Source: Sphingomonas cremea (GTDB taxonomy: Bacteria > Pseudomonadota > Alphaproteobacteria > Sphingomonadales > Sphingomonadaceae). From it: DNA of 64,000 nt. Positions 17,192-24,780 of this stretch are shown in pieces. The stretch lies in assembly GCF_021502585.1 (NCBI RefSeq), contig NZ_JAKFGM010000001.1, positions 186,001 to 250,000 of the forward strand, in the 5' to 3' direction. Every line of letters begins with the position of its first letter. Position 1 is the stretch's first letter. The notes under the pieces were generated by a model, which was not told the origin of the DNA, searched no databases, and saw only the letters and a list, made by a program, of their open reading frames with translations. Position numbers and translations under genes: made by a program.

Positions 17192-17971
17192 ATGAAGATC
17201 GACGGAACAGCAGCAGTCGTCACCGGCGGCGCTTCGGGACTGGGCGAGGCGACGGCGAGGGCGCTGGCCGCCAAGGGCGCCAAGGTCGCCATCTTCGACC
17301 GCGACGCCGACAAGGGCGAGAAGGTCGCGGCCGAGATCGGCGGCATATTCTGCGAGGTCGACGTAACCAGCGACGAGAAGGTCGCGGCCGCCTTTGAAAA
17401 GGCCCGCACGGCCCATGGGCAGGAACGGATCCTGGTTAATTGCGCGGGCGTCGCCAATGCGGCGAAGACCGTCGGCAAGGACAAAGCCACCGGGGAGCTA
17501 AAGCGCTACCCGATGAACCAGTTTGAGCTGGCAATCGGCATCAATTTGATCGGCACCTTCCGCTGCATCGCTTACTCGGCCTACGGAATGGTCTCGGCCG
17601 ATCCTCTGGAGGACGGCGAGCGTGGAGTGATCATCAACACCGCTTCGGTCGCCGCCGAGGACGGACAGATCGGGCAGGCGGCCTATTCGGCGTCGAAGGG
17701 CGGCGTGCTGGCAATGGCGCTGCCGATCGCGCGCGACCTGATGAACGACGGGGTCCGTGTGAACACCATCCTCCCGGGCGTGTTCAAGACTCCGATGGTG
17801 GCGATGATGCCGCCCAATGTGCAGGACGCGCTGGCGGCGCAGGTTCCCTTCCCGAAGCGCCTCGGCCAGGCCGAGGAATATGGCCGGCTGGCCGTGTTCA
17901 TCGTCGAAAATACTTATTTGAATGCCGAGAGCATCCGCCTCGACGGCGGCATCCGGATGGCCCCGCGTTGA
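17192..17971 (+). CDS. SDR-family dehydrogenase (3-hydroxyacyl-CoA dehydrogenase type II-like)
   Basis: This 259-residue short-chain dehydrogenase has the nucleotide motif TGGASGLG at 11-18, NCAG, and the catalytic Y165-SAS-K169 with Ser in NTASVAA. The VNTILPGVFKTPM loop and the stretch VGKDKATGELKRYPMNQFELAIGINLIGTF resemble type II 3-hydroxyacyl-CoA dehydrogenases (HSD17B10-like), which oxidise 2-methyl-3-hydroxybutyryl-CoA and similar substrates. That would suit a branched-chain degradation cluster, but the exact substrate is inference. AAGGAGGT precedes the ATG, directly after the inverted repeat. Its TGA overlaps the TTG start of cysQ. Confidence 0.87.
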   Translation: MKIDGTAAVVTGGASGLGEATARALAAKGAKVAIFDRDADKGEKVAAEIGGIFCEVDVTSDEKVAAAFEKARTAHGQERILVNCAGVANAAKTVGKDKATGELKRYPMNQFELAIGINLIGTFRCIAYSAYGMVSADPLEDGERGVIINTASVAAEDGQIGQAAYSASKGGVLAMALPIARDLMNDGVRVNTILPGVFKTPMVAMMPPNVQDALAAQVPFPKRLGQAEEYGRLAVFIVENTYLNAESIRLDGGIRMAPR

Positions 17972-18798
17972 TCTCCGACGAAAAGCAGCTGGTCGAGGTC
18001 CTGGTTGTCACCGCCCGGGCGGCGGGGGCGGAGATATTGCGGCTGGTCCAGGCTGGCTTCGAGATCGAAACCAAGGGCGATCAATCGCCGGTCACCGTCT
18101 GCGACTGGGCGGCGGAGCAGGTCATCCTCCGCGCGCTGGCGGCGGCCGCGCCGGATGTGCCGGTCATCGCCGAGGAAGAAGTCTCTGCCGGCCGGATCCC
18201 GGCGCATGACGATACCTATTTCCTCGTCGACCCGCTCGACGGGACCAAGGAGTTCGTTCGAGGCGGCGACGACTACACCGTCAACATCGGACTGATCGCA
18301 GGGGGTCAGCCAAAGCTCGGGGTGGTCTACCAGCCGGCGATCGACAAATTGTGGGCCGGGCTGGTCGGCGACGGAGCGTTCGTCGAGGTCGGGGGAAGCC
18401 GCCGGCCGATCCATTGCCGGCCGCTGGGCGTCGAGCGTGCGGCGATTGCCTCCAAGTCGCATTACAACCAGGCGACCGACGATTATCTCGCCGAGGCGAT
18501 TGGCGTCTGCGACCATGTTTCGGTCGGTTCGAGTCTCAAATTCTGTGTCGTCGCGGAAGGCAAGGCCGACATCTACCCGCGCCTCAGCCCGACCAGCGAA
18601 TGGGACACCGCCGCTGGCCATGCCGTGCTGCTGGCTGCGGGCGGACGGGTCGATGGGCTGGATGGACTGCCGCTCGCCTATGGCAAGCCCGCCTTCCTCA
18701 ACCGGGGCTTTTGCGCGACGGCGGGCTGGCCGGCGCCTCCGATCGGACCGTTCATGGATGAATTTTCCGGGGGCGGCGAGCTTCCCCAAGGGGTCTGA
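17968..18798 (+). CDS. cysQ: 3'(2'),5'-bisphosphate nucleotidase (CysQ), inositol monophosphatase superfamily
   Basis: This hydrolyses 3'-phosphoadenosine 5'-phosphate (PAP), a by-product of sulfate assimilation. The 276-residue protein has the Mg2+-binding motifs AEEE around 69, D88-P-L-D91-GTKEF, VRGGDDYTVNIGLI, and the C-terminal EWDTAAGHAVLLAAGG. The KEF/TVNI sequence is characteristic of CysQ rather than SuhB. The start is a TTG at 17968 overlapping the SDR stop (TTGA), chosen because the alternative starts are far downstream and the N-terminus is then full length. Its last 120 bases are overlapped on the other strand by a weak hypothetical gene. Confidence 0.88.
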   Translation: MISDEKQLVEVLVVTARAAGAEILRLVQAGFEIETKGDQSPVTVCDWAAEQVILRALAAAAPDVPVIAEEEVSAGRIPAHDDTYFLVDPLDGTKEFVRGGDDYTVNIGLIAGGQPKLGVVYQPAIDKLWAGLVGDGAFVEVGGSRRPIHCRPLGVERAAIASKSHYNQATDDYLAEAIGVCDHVSVGSSLKFCVVAEGKADIYPRLSPTSEWDTAAGHAVLLAAGGRVDGLDGLPLAYGKPAFLNRGFCATAGWPAPPIGPFMDEFSGGGELPQGV

Positions 18799-19058
18799 TC
18801 GGAAGGCCAGGAAGCGCCAGCGCGGACCGGCCATGTCGATCCTACCAACCTGTCGTCGGCCAGGTCGGCACGCTTGAGCTGCTGAAGCTCCGCCCGGAGC
18901 TCAACCAGTCGCGGGCGCAGTCGAGCGGTATCGATATTGCTGACACCGTCGGCAATGAGCTGCGTCACAACACGCTCGGCGTCGCCGAGGGCAGTGGCCA
19001 GTTCATCGGACCAGCGAGCTCGAGCGATCGCGCGAGAGGTTGGATATCGGTTCATCAT
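18678..19058 (-). CDS. Hypothetical protein, overlapping the cysQ 3' end
   Basis: The frame from ATG 19058 (or 19055) encodes MNRYPTSRAIARARWSDELA, then an alpha-helical stretch (ERVVTQLIADG, RLVELRAELQQLKRADL) ending near GSTWPV. This first 80-residue part reads like a genuine short helical protein. The remainder, overlapping cysQ antisense, is Pro/Gly/Ser-rich and looks like run-on after loss of an original stop. No strong Shine-Dalgarno is seen. It is the only coding candidate in the 396 bp between cysQ and the MarR-like gene. Confidence 0.4.
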   Translation of the reverse strand: MMNRYPTSRAIARARWSDELATALGDAERVVTQLIADGVSNIDTARLRPRLVELRAELQQLKRADLADDRLVGSTWPVRAGASWPSDQTPWGSSPPPENSSMNGPIGGAGQPAVAQKPRLRKAGLP

Positions 19059-19194
19059 GCAGCCGCCATTGGGGAATGGCGATTATCGCCCGGTATCAAG
19101 GTGCTCCATTTCGGAGGCATTTCGGGCTGACATTGCCACGTTTTCGGCGCTAACAACCTCCTGCTCGGTTCATTTCGTCGCGGAAGTGGTGATT

Positions 19195-20121
19195 ATGAAT
19201 GCGAGCGCTTATCAACTTTCGTCTGGCCTCGACCAATATGGCAAGCCGCCTGTCCTGATTGCGGCGTCGTCGCAGCCGGCCGCGGTACGTGCGGTCCAGG
19301 CTGTCGAGCAGGCGGGGTTCCCGGTTTTTGCACTGCCGATTGAGGATGCGATCCCCAGATTGGGCACGCAGGGCAACGCAAGCGCGGTGTGGATCGAGAT
19401 TGAGGAGGATGGCGGCGATATCCTCGATCGGCTGCTTGATCGAGTTTAGGCGGAAGTCGGCACTGGCCGGTTTCCCGCGATCGTCTCTGCACCGGCGGCG
19501 CTGGTCGATCCGATCGCTGCTCGAATTCACGAGCCATCCATCGAGCTTCTGTTCGATCCAACGCCGACCGATCGATGCGCGGCACTGATGCTGGTGACCG
19601 CACTTGCGCGCCAGGAAAATGTCGCGGTGAACGAAGATATTTCTGCTGAGCCAAGCACGGTTCGCCTGCGCCAATTGTCCGACGAAGTCAGCAGGATCGC
19701 GGCGACCCTTGCACGGCTGTCGATAGGGCCGGAGGCAACCAGGATCGAAAGGCCGCAGGCCATGGCTGGCGAAGCCGCGCCGGTTTCGCTGGACACCGTG
19801 CGGCAGGTGATCCGGGCGCGTCGCCTGCGCGCTCGATTCTTCGACGAGGAACTGCTCGCCGATCCCGCGTGGGACTTGCTGCTCGACTTGCTGCAGGCCG
19901 AGATTGCCCAGCATCGCGTACCCGTCTCGTCGCTCTGCATCGCAGCTTCCGTGCCGGCAACGTCAGCGCTTCGATGGATCAAGACCATGACTGACGCCGG
20001 GCTCTTCAAGCGCCGTGCCGATCCCCATGACGGTCGCCGGGTGTTCGTGGAACTGGCACCCTCTGCCAGCGATGCGATGCGCCGCTATTTCGCCGAAGTG
20101 GGCAGGGTCGCGGTAATTTAG
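19195..20121 (+). pseudogene. MarR-like winged-helix regulator interrupted by an in-frame TAG
   Basis: One reading frame of 309 codons runs from ATG 19195 to 20121 with a single TAG at 19447-19449, after residue 84. Before it is a response-regulator-like N-terminal half (PPVLIAASSQPAAVRAVQAVEQAGF..EIEEDGGDILDRLLDRV). Coding continues in the same frame directly after it (AEVGTGRFPAIVSAPAALVDPIAARI). The C-terminal part has a MarR-type winged helix: VSSLCIAASVPATSALRWIKTMTDAGLFKRRADPHDGRRVFVEL. An ATG at 19588 could restart translation and make a 177-residue protein that keeps the whole DNA-binding domain. The options are a recent nonsense mutation, sequencing error, or a gene split into two products. 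Confidence 0.8.
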
Positions 20122-20206
20122 ATGCCCCGTCATTCCGCCTTTGCCTTGATCGTCTGTTAGATAAATCGGACTAGGGTTATTGCGTTCCCGGAACAATCTG
20201 ACTTTG

Positions 20207-20229
20207 ATCCAAAATGGACAAATTTGGAT
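20207..20229. promoter_or_regulatory. Operator-like dyad upstream of the S24 repressor gene
   Basis: ATCCAAA (20207-20213) and TTTGGAT (20223-20229) form a perfect 7-bp dyad with a 9-bp spacer, ending six bases before the ATG at 20236. A site covering the ribosome-binding region of a repressor gene suggests autorepression. This is inferred from position and symmetry only. Confidence 0.5.
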
Positions 20230-20235
20230 AGGCTG

Positions 20236-20937
20236 ATGTCGAACGACGGGACCCAGCTCATCGATGATCTCATGCGATTCCTGCCGAACGGGATGACGGC
20301 GAACAGCTGGGCAGTGAAGGCCGGCGTCAGCCGGACGATTTGGGCCGATATCAAGCGTCACGGAAATCCGTCGCGCCGCACCCTGGAAAAGCTGATGACG
20401 GCCGTCGGATCGTCGCTGGCGGAGTTCGAGGCGCTTCGCATCGGTGCTGGGTCGCTACTGGCCGAGCATATTCCGGCAATCGGCGTCGGCGACGCCCGCC
20501 GCGGGGCCTGGCGGCCGGCGCCCCTGGAGCCAATTCCGCTGTATGAGGCATCGAAGGCTGGGGAATGGGGAGTGCCTGGCTCTGGGATCGAACTGACCGA
20601 GTTGAGCGAAAAAATCGGTGACTGGCTGCCCCGCCCGGTCGGCCTGGCCGGCGATGGCGATGTTTATGCTGTGCCAATACCGGGCCAATCGATGTGGCCC
20701 AGGTTCCGGCCGGGCAGGCGATTGCTGGTGTCGCCCGCTGCCCCCGTCGAAGTCGGTGACGATGTCCTGGTGCGGCTGGTCATGCGCAAGGGTCGGCAAG
20801 GACCGGTGCTGATCAAGGAATTGACGCGGCGATCGGCAGGCCATGTCGAGCTTCGGCAATTCAATCCCGACATCAGCTTCAGGGTCGGATCAGCCGAAAT
20901 AGCATCGGTTCACAAGGTCGTGGGTGAGGCGATTTAG
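20236..20937 (+). CDS. S24/LexA-like repressor with N-terminal HTH
   Basis: The 233-residue protein has an N-terminal helix-turn-helix (WAVKAGVSRTIWADIKRHGNPSRRTLEKLMTAVG, about 20-55). The C-terminal S24 fold has nucleophile S152 in PIPGQSMWPRF and general-base K194 in GPVLIKELTRR. A linker Ala-Gly (EASKAGEWG) could be the self-cleavage site. This is the architecture of prophage CI/C repressors and of stand-alone chromosomal LexA-like regulators. No phage genes accompany it. The ATG at 20236 follows GGATAGG; a TTG at 20224 is the alternative. A dyad just upstream suggests autoregulation. tRNA-Val follows on the other strand. Confidence 0.8.
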   Translation: MSNDGTQLIDDLMRFLPNGMTANSWAVKAGVSRTIWADIKRHGNPSRRTLEKLMTAVGSSLAEFEALRIGAGSLLAEHIPAIGVGDARRGAWRPAPLEPIPLYEASKAGEWGVPGSGIELTELSEKIGDWLPRPVGLAGDGDVYAVPIPGQSMWPRFRPGRRLLVSPAAPVEVGDDVLVRLVMRKGRQGPVLIKELTRRSAGHVELRQFNPDISFRVGSAEIASVHKVVGEAI

Positions 20938-20973
20938 AAGGCGCGCGTGCCCCATGCTCTGACTGAGTGGGGC

Positions 20974-21049
20974 TGGTGGGCGCTGACGGGCTCGAACCGC
21001 CGACCCTCTCGGTGTAAACGAGATGCTCTACCAACTGAGCTAAGCGCCC
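20974..21049 (-). tRNA. tRNA-Val (anticodon TAC)
   Basis: The minus strand folds into a 76-nt tRNA: acceptor GGGCGCT/AGCGCCC, D-arm GCTCAGTTGGTAGAGC, anticodon stem CTCGT..ACGAG-type with loop TTTACAC (TAC reads GTA-type valine codons), T-arm GGCGGTTCGAGCCCGTC with GTTCGAG, discriminator A and an encoded CCA end. Confidence 0.97.
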
Positions 21050-21133
21050 GCTCTTCGCGGAAACCGCGCCACTGCCACGGTCGCAAAGCGGGGGCAAGTC
21101 CGGCGGCGTCCGCAATGCAATATATGGCCGTCC

Positions 21134-21163
21134 AATGACCGCAATGGGCGGCAAGCGGACGCT
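21134..21163. repeat. Hairpin repeat, copy 1
   Basis: AATGACCGC followed by AATGGGCGGCA and AGCGGACGCT. It belongs to an interspersed family with consensus AATGnCCGC-AATGGGTGGAA-AGCGGnCATT whose ends pair. It lies between tRNA-Val and the PilZ gene. Confidence 0.75.
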
Positions 21164-21229
21164 GGGTCGCGGCAGCCGCGATCTGTTGATCCTAATCCGT
21201 TCTTAATCAAACCAATCTATACTGCCCGA

Positions 21230-21637
21230 ATGGCCGACGCCCGCCCTGACCGGCGCAATGCGCCCCGGAATGACGACCCCGAGCTTCGGGGACGGAGAGC
21301 CGAGCCGCGCGCACACCTTGAATTGCCCGCTTCCGTTGAAGCCCTCGACGGCCATAACTCCGTCAGCCTTCTCGACGTTTCCCGCTCCGGGGCCCGGCTG
21401 CAAGCAGCTGCCTTGCCCGCGGCGGGAAAGGACGTCGTCCTAAGGTGCGGCGCGATTGATACGTTCGGTACGGTGGTTTGGAACGTCGCCGGACGATGCG
21501 GGGTGCAATTTGAGGAGCCGATTAGCAGACAGGAGCTTATTGCGCTTCGAGCCGTCGCGGTTGCGATAGAAAGTTCCGGAATGACGCCCGAAGAGTTGCA
21601 GGCCACGGCTGACTGGGCAAATGGCCTGGCTCGATAA
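21230..21637 (+). CDS. PilZ domain protein
   Basis: The 135-residue protein consists almost wholly of one PilZ domain: the basic RxxxR region (RGRRAEPRAHLELPASVEAL), the DVSRSGARL motif (D/NxSxxG) and GRCGVQFEEP at the end of the barrel. These residues bind cyclic di-GMP. A disordered Arg/Asp-rich N-terminus precedes it. The likely role is a c-di-GMP effector, possibly in surface behaviour or motility. A PAS-GGDEF-EAL-PilZ protein lies at 24781-26898. No clear Shine-Dalgarno precedes the ATG. A hairpin repeat begins right after the stop. Confidence 0.82.
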   Translation: MADARPDRRNAPRNDDPELRGRRAEPRAHLELPASVEALDGHNSVSLLDVSRSGARLQAAALPAAGKDVVLRCGAIDTFGTVVWNVAGRCGVQFEEPISRQELIALRAVAVAIESSGMTPEELQATADWANGLAR

Positions 21638-21638
21638 T

Positions 21639-21667
21639 ATGCCCGCTCTGGGTGGAAAGCGGACACT
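21639..21667. repeat. Hairpin repeat, copy 2
   Basis: ATGCCCGCTCTGGGTGGAAA then GCGGACACT. It starts two bases after the PilZ stop and is a diverged member of the family. Confidence 0.6.
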
Positions 21668-21698
21668 CCCTCCTTCACGTCATTCCCGCGAAAGGAAG

Positions 21699-22001
21699 TT
21701 AAGTGCGGGGCGTCTCCGTCTCCGCTTCGATCCTGGTGGCAGGCCCGGCCACCTGGTTCACTTCGCAGATGCTAAGGGGTGGGGCCAGGTCCCATTGCTC
21801 GATCAGGTCCCACAGCACCTGTTCGCTGGGCGCGCGAAAAACACAGTAGCACTTGTCTTCTGTCAGGTAGCTTTGAATCCATTCGACACCGGGTGCGACG
21901 CCGTGGAGCGCCGAACAGGACCTGCGCACCGACTGGTCCCGCTGAAAGGGGCTTAGCCGGCCCAGGCCAGGCATGCTCTTTTCGATGACGAACTCAGGCA
22001 T
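21699..22001 (-). CDS. DUF4242 (nickel-binding-like) small protein
   Basis: The 100-residue product begins MPEFVIEKSMPGLG, preceded by GGAGG at good spacing. The pattern PGxGxLSPFQRDQSVRRSCSAL, VEWIQSYLTEDKCYCVFRAPSEQVL and ICEVNQV is that of DUF4242, a ferredoxin-like fold domain whose Streptomyces member is described as nickel-binding. The function here is unknown. A second DUF4242 domain occurs in this window as the N-terminus of the class III cyclase protein at 35908-36735. Confidence 0.78.
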   Translation of the reverse strand: MPEFVIEKSMPGLGRLSPFQRDQSVRRSCSALHGVAPGVEWIQSYLTEDKCYCVFRAPSEQVLWDLIEQWDLAPPLSICEVNQVAGPATRIEAETETPRT

Positions 22002-22048
22002 GGCGCGCCTCCACACGTCTCATTGCCGGATTACCACATCCGTCGGCT

Positions 22049-22077
22049 AATGTCCGCAATGGTGGAAAGCGGTCATT
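22049..22077. repeat. Hairpin repeat, copy 3
   Basis: AATGTCCGC-AATGGTGGAAA-GCGGTCATT. The terminal nine bases pair with one mismatch, making this one of the best preserved copies. Confidence 0.8.
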
Positions 22078-22138
22078 GGGAACCGCGCCTGAACTACCGA
22101 GGGCTGTACCGACGCGGACCGCAGTTCTTGCCTGGCCG

Positions 22139-22699
22139 TCAGCCCCGCTCGCCCCCTGGTTGCTGCACGGGGGGTGGCGGTCCCTGGCAGTAGCCCCCCA
22201 CTGGAATCGGGGAACCGTCCTGGCATCGCGGTGTCACGGGTGCCGGTGCCGCTGGCGGCGGAGGCGGCGCTTGGTTGGGATAGCCGTACCGGTAAGCACG
22301 ACTTTGCGAAACGACCGAGCCGAGCAGGAACCCTAAGATGCCCGCGCCAAGGCCAATCCATACGCCGTTGTCGTTGTCGTGGTGGTCGTGACGGTAATAC
22401 CCACCGTACCCATAATAGCTGGGATAACCGACATACCCGCCATAGGGCCGATAACCGCCATATCCTTGGTAGCCGTAGTAGGCGGGATAACCGCCATACC
22501 CGTATCCACGCGCATAGCCCCCTCCGTAGCCGCGCTGGTAGCCAGCGCCTCGACCATAATCTCCTCCGCCATGACCTCCTCCGCGATGGCCTCCACCATA
22601 GCCACCGCCGCCATGGCGTTGAGCAATCGCCTCGTTTGGCAGCGCAATCATTAGACCCGCCAAAACCAAGGCCAGCTTATTGGCCATTCCGCTAGACAC
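22139..22699 (-). CDS. Gly/Tyr-rich exported protein with glycine-zipper segment
   Basis: The 186-residue product begins MSSGMANKLALVLAGLMIALPNEAIAQ, a signal peptide. It is followed by a long low-complexity Gly/Tyr/His region (repeats of GYGG, GGHRGGG), an acidic-basic patch RHDHHDNDNG, a glycine-zipper-like hydrophobic segment GVWIGLGAGILGFLLGSVV, and a Pro-rich tail with two Cys (RCQDG, YCQGP). It resembles surface-exposed or outer-membrane-associated low-complexity proteins of sphingomonads; no function is assigned. The GTG at 22699 is preferred because AAAGGA lies nine bases upstream; the internal ATG at 22687 lacks a site. Confidence 0.72.
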   Translation of the reverse strand: MSSGMANKLALVLAGLMIALPNEAIAQRHGGGGYGGGHRGGGHGGGDYGRGAGYQRGYGGGYARGYGYGGYPAYYGYQGYGGYRPYGGYVGYPSYYGYGGYYRHDHHDNDNGVWIGLGAGILGFLLGSVVSQSRAYRYGYPNQAPPPPPAAPAPVTPRCQDGSPIPVGGYCQGPPPPVQQPGGERG

Positions 22700-22855
22700 A
22701 GGGCACCGTCCTTTCTGCGCTTGTCTGGGTGCGGATGGACTGAAGGCTGATCGTCAGACCCGGCCCAGACACAAGCTCATTGCGCCCTTGCGCCCCGGTC
22801 GCGGCAGTCCACAATCAGGAGATACCCTTATGTCACTGCATTGAGGGCGGGGGCT

Positions 22856-22884
22856 AATGGCCGGAGTGGCGGAAAGCGGACAGT
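22856..22884. repeat. Hairpin repeat, copy 4
   Basis: AATGGCCGGAGTGGCGGAAA then GCGGACAGT. It lies in the promoter region of the DUF4440-like lipoprotein gene. Confidence 0.6.
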
Positions 22885-22945
22885 GGCGATGTGACGCGAT
22901 GCGCGTTAACCGTGCTATGGCGAGGAAGAGCGAGAGGAGGTCCCA

Positions 22946-23458
22946 ATGACGAAAACGCTATTGCTACTTTCTGTCACAGCGCTGCTGCTGCCCGCGTGCC
23001 AGGCAGGCGAGAAGTCCGGAAAAAACGTCGCCGAAGGGAATGCCGCCGCCGCTGTCAACGTTGGCGCGGATGAGCAGGCAATCCGCGGGCAAGTCGATCG
23101 TTGGCTTCAGCTCGTGAAAGCCAAGGATGCTGCAGGGATTGCGGCACTCTACGCCGAGGACGGCGCGGTGATGCCACCCAATGCGCCGATCGGCAAAGGA
23201 CGGACCGCGATCCAGCAAACCTGGGCATCGATGATGGAGACGCCCGGCTTCGATCTGACCTTCGTTCCGGAGCAGATCATTGTGTCGTCGTCGGGTGACA
23301 TGGCACTCGATCGTGGGACGTATAAGCTAGCGGTTGCGCCCAACGGCACTGCGCAGACCGACACCGGCAAGTACGTGGTCGTTTGGCGGAAGATCGGCAG
23401 CGAGTGGAAAGCCGCTGCGGACATCTTCAACAGCGATCTGCCAGCCAGCGGAGGCTAA
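22946..23458 (+). CDS. SnoaL/DUF4440-like lipoprotein
   Basis: The 170-residue protein has a lipoprotein leader (MTKTLLLLSVTALLLPAC, lipobox LPAC) and an Ala/Asn linker. An NTF2-like domain follows: EQAIRGQVDRWLQLVKAKDAAGIAALYAEDGAVMPPNAP, GRTAIQQTWASMM and GKYVVVWRKIGSEWKAAADIFNSDLP. This is the standard ketosteroid-isomerase-like pattern of DUF4440 proteins. It is preceded by GAGGAGG. Its substrate or binding partner is unknown. Confidence 0.82.
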   Translation: MTKTLLLLSVTALLLPACQAGEKSGKNVAEGNAAAAVNVGADEQAIRGQVDRWLQLVKAKDAAGIAALYAEDGAVMPPNAPIGKGRTAIQQTWASMMETPGFDLTFVPEQIIVSSSGDMALDRGTYKLAVAPNGTAQTDTGKYVVVWRKIGSEWKAAADIFNSDLPASGG

Positions 23459-23566
23459 CGGCTGCGGGGCCCCGCATCGTTGCCAGAGGCCTGTGCGTCA
23501 TAATTGCGGATCGCCGTTTGGAACGTAACTGACGACGAACGCCGGCGGCCGGCTACTGTAGGGCCC

Positions 23567-23596
23567 AATGACCGCAATGGGTCAAAAGCGGACATT
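23567..23596. repeat. Hairpin repeat, copy 5
   Basis: AATGACCGC-AATGGGTCAAAA-GCGGACATT, with ends pairing over nine bases and one mismatch. It lies just after the convergent membrane-protein gene's 3' side. Confidence 0.8.
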
Positions 23597-23606
23597 AAAG
23601 GATACT

Positions 23607-24179
23607 CTACTGCCCGATGGACCAGGACAGGTTATTGTAAAGCATCACTGCGGAAATCCAGCCGATTGCGAGCGCGTGAATCCACATCCGCGGAGTGAGG
23701 GTGGCGATGACTGCCATCGCGAAGTTGATCATTGCTGGCCCAGAAGCTGCCATCAGCCGAGGGATGCCCAGAGACCAATGATCCACCCAGTAAAAGAGAA
23801 TGTAGCCGCCAAGGGTGGCCGTCATCAGCGACCACAGGTGAACGCGGGACCATAGGTAAAACTGCTTCAGGTCGATGCCGCCTTCTGGAATTTCATCAGG
23901 CAGGGCAGCTGCCATCATCAAGAAACTTAGAACCAAGATCAGAAACCTGGGGAGGAACGAGGCGATCGATTCCGATGTAACATTGCTAAACCAGCTAAAA
24001 CTCCACCACCAGATAACCAAGGTGACCAGCAACATGAGAGCCGCGAGGGAAGGCGTGGCCCAGTGCCACTTCACCCGCCTTCCGCCTCGAAGCAGCCTAT
24101 GGAAACTGGTAAGAAGGTCCGCCACGCCGAGACCGATAATTATCGCGACAAACGCTAGCACAAAGTCAGCTATCGACAT
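23607..24179 (-). CDS. Multi-pass membrane protein of unknown function
   Basis: The 190-residue protein has about five predicted membrane segments: FVLAFVAIIIGLGVADLL, SLAALMLLVTLVIWWW, FLILVLSFLMMAAAL, LMTATLGGYILFYWV, and MINFAMAVIATLT. The acidic/aromatic loops (PDEIPEGGIDLKQFY) carry no recognised motif. GGGGG lies seven bases before the ATG. It is flanked on both sides by hairpin repeats. Trp-rich membrane proteins of this length occur as orphans in many proteobacteria. Confidence 0.72.
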   Translation of the reverse strand: MSIADFVLAFVAIIIGLGVADLLTSFHRLLRGGRRVKWHWATPSLAALMLLVTLVIWWWSFSWFSNVTSESIASFLPRFLILVLSFLMMAAALPDEIPEGGIDLKQFYLWSRVHLWSLMTATLGGYILFYWVDHWSLGIPRLMAASGPAMINFAMAVIATLTPRMWIHALAIGWISAVMLYNNLSWSIGQ

Positions 24180-24219
24180 TGAAAGCCCCCATGTCGAAGC
24201 AGCCTTGCACCTTAGGATA

Positions 24220-24247
24220 ACGACCGCAATGGCGGGAAAGCGGTCGT
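24220..24247. repeat. Hairpin repeat, copy 6
   Basis: ACGACCGC-AATGGCGGGAAA-GCGGTCGT. The arms are perfectly complementary although their sequence differs from the consensus at two paired positions, indicating compensatory change. Confidence 0.8.
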
Positions 24248-24301
24248 AATCGCAATGCCTAGAAGGCGTCTATCTCAAGAACCGGAAATTGCAGCGGGCT
24301 G

Positions 24302-24595
24302 TCAGGGAATGAAGCTGCAGACGATCATTTTGTTGACGACAGTTGGGGCGACCTTGTTTACGAACTGCGCCCGCATCGCCGGATCGTTACGCAGCGCATC
24401 GCCTACCTGGTCCTTTATCGCTTCCTGCTGAGCTGATTGCGGGGCTAGGCGCTCCTGGGCCAAATCCGCGCATGTCGCGCTATTGTATTTCTGAACAAGC
24501 CTGGCCGCTGCTGCGTCGAGCAGCGGATAGCTGGATGGCGCCGAGGCTTGGACGGCTGATGCAAGTATAAGGGCTGAAATCGTCATCGCGATCAT
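24302..24595 (-). CDS. Small exported hypothetical protein
   Basis: The 97-residue product begins MIAMTISALILASAVQASAP, a short signal peptide. A helical domain follows with two cysteines (ATCADLAQERL and the C-terminal VCSFIP). AAGGAG lies about eight bases before the ATG. The layout of a leader, one helix bundle and two Cys able to pair is that of small periplasmic sphingomonad proteins lacking a named family. The function is unknown. Confidence 0.7.
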   Translation of the reverse strand: MIAMTISALILASAVQASAPSSYPLLDAAAARLVQKYNSATCADLAQERLAPQSAQQEAIKDQVGDALRNDPAMRAQFVNKVAPTVVNKMIVCSFIP

Positions 24596-24741
24596 CCTAA
24601 ATCTCCTTATCGGAATAAGGGACGCGATCAGATTGCTCCCCCTTTGTGAGACCTAGATTTGACGCCCGGTCGATCCAGTTCAATCCGGCAAGTTACCTAG
24701 TCGGATGCAAGGGATCAGGGGCGAGAGTGCCCGGGGTCGGG

Positions 24742-24770
24742 AATGACCGGAATGGCTCGAAAGCTGCCAC
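24742..24770. repeat. Hairpin repeat, copy 7 (degenerate)
   Basis: AATGACCGGAATGGCTCGAA then AGCTGCCAC. The left half fits the family; the right arm has decayed. It lies next to the 3' end of the PAS-GGDEF-EAL gene. Confidence 0.5.
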
Positions 24771-24780
24771 CAATTCCGTG

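Noticed and set aside
20236-20937. Prophage remnant suggested by the S24 repressor next to a tRNA
   Set aside because: No integrase, structural or lysis genes and no att-like duplication of the tRNA end are visible.
20879-21154. 91-codon minus-strand ORF containing RLAQLVEHLVYTERVGGSSP
   Set aside because: It is the familiar false translation across a tRNA gene; the segment is tRNA-Val.
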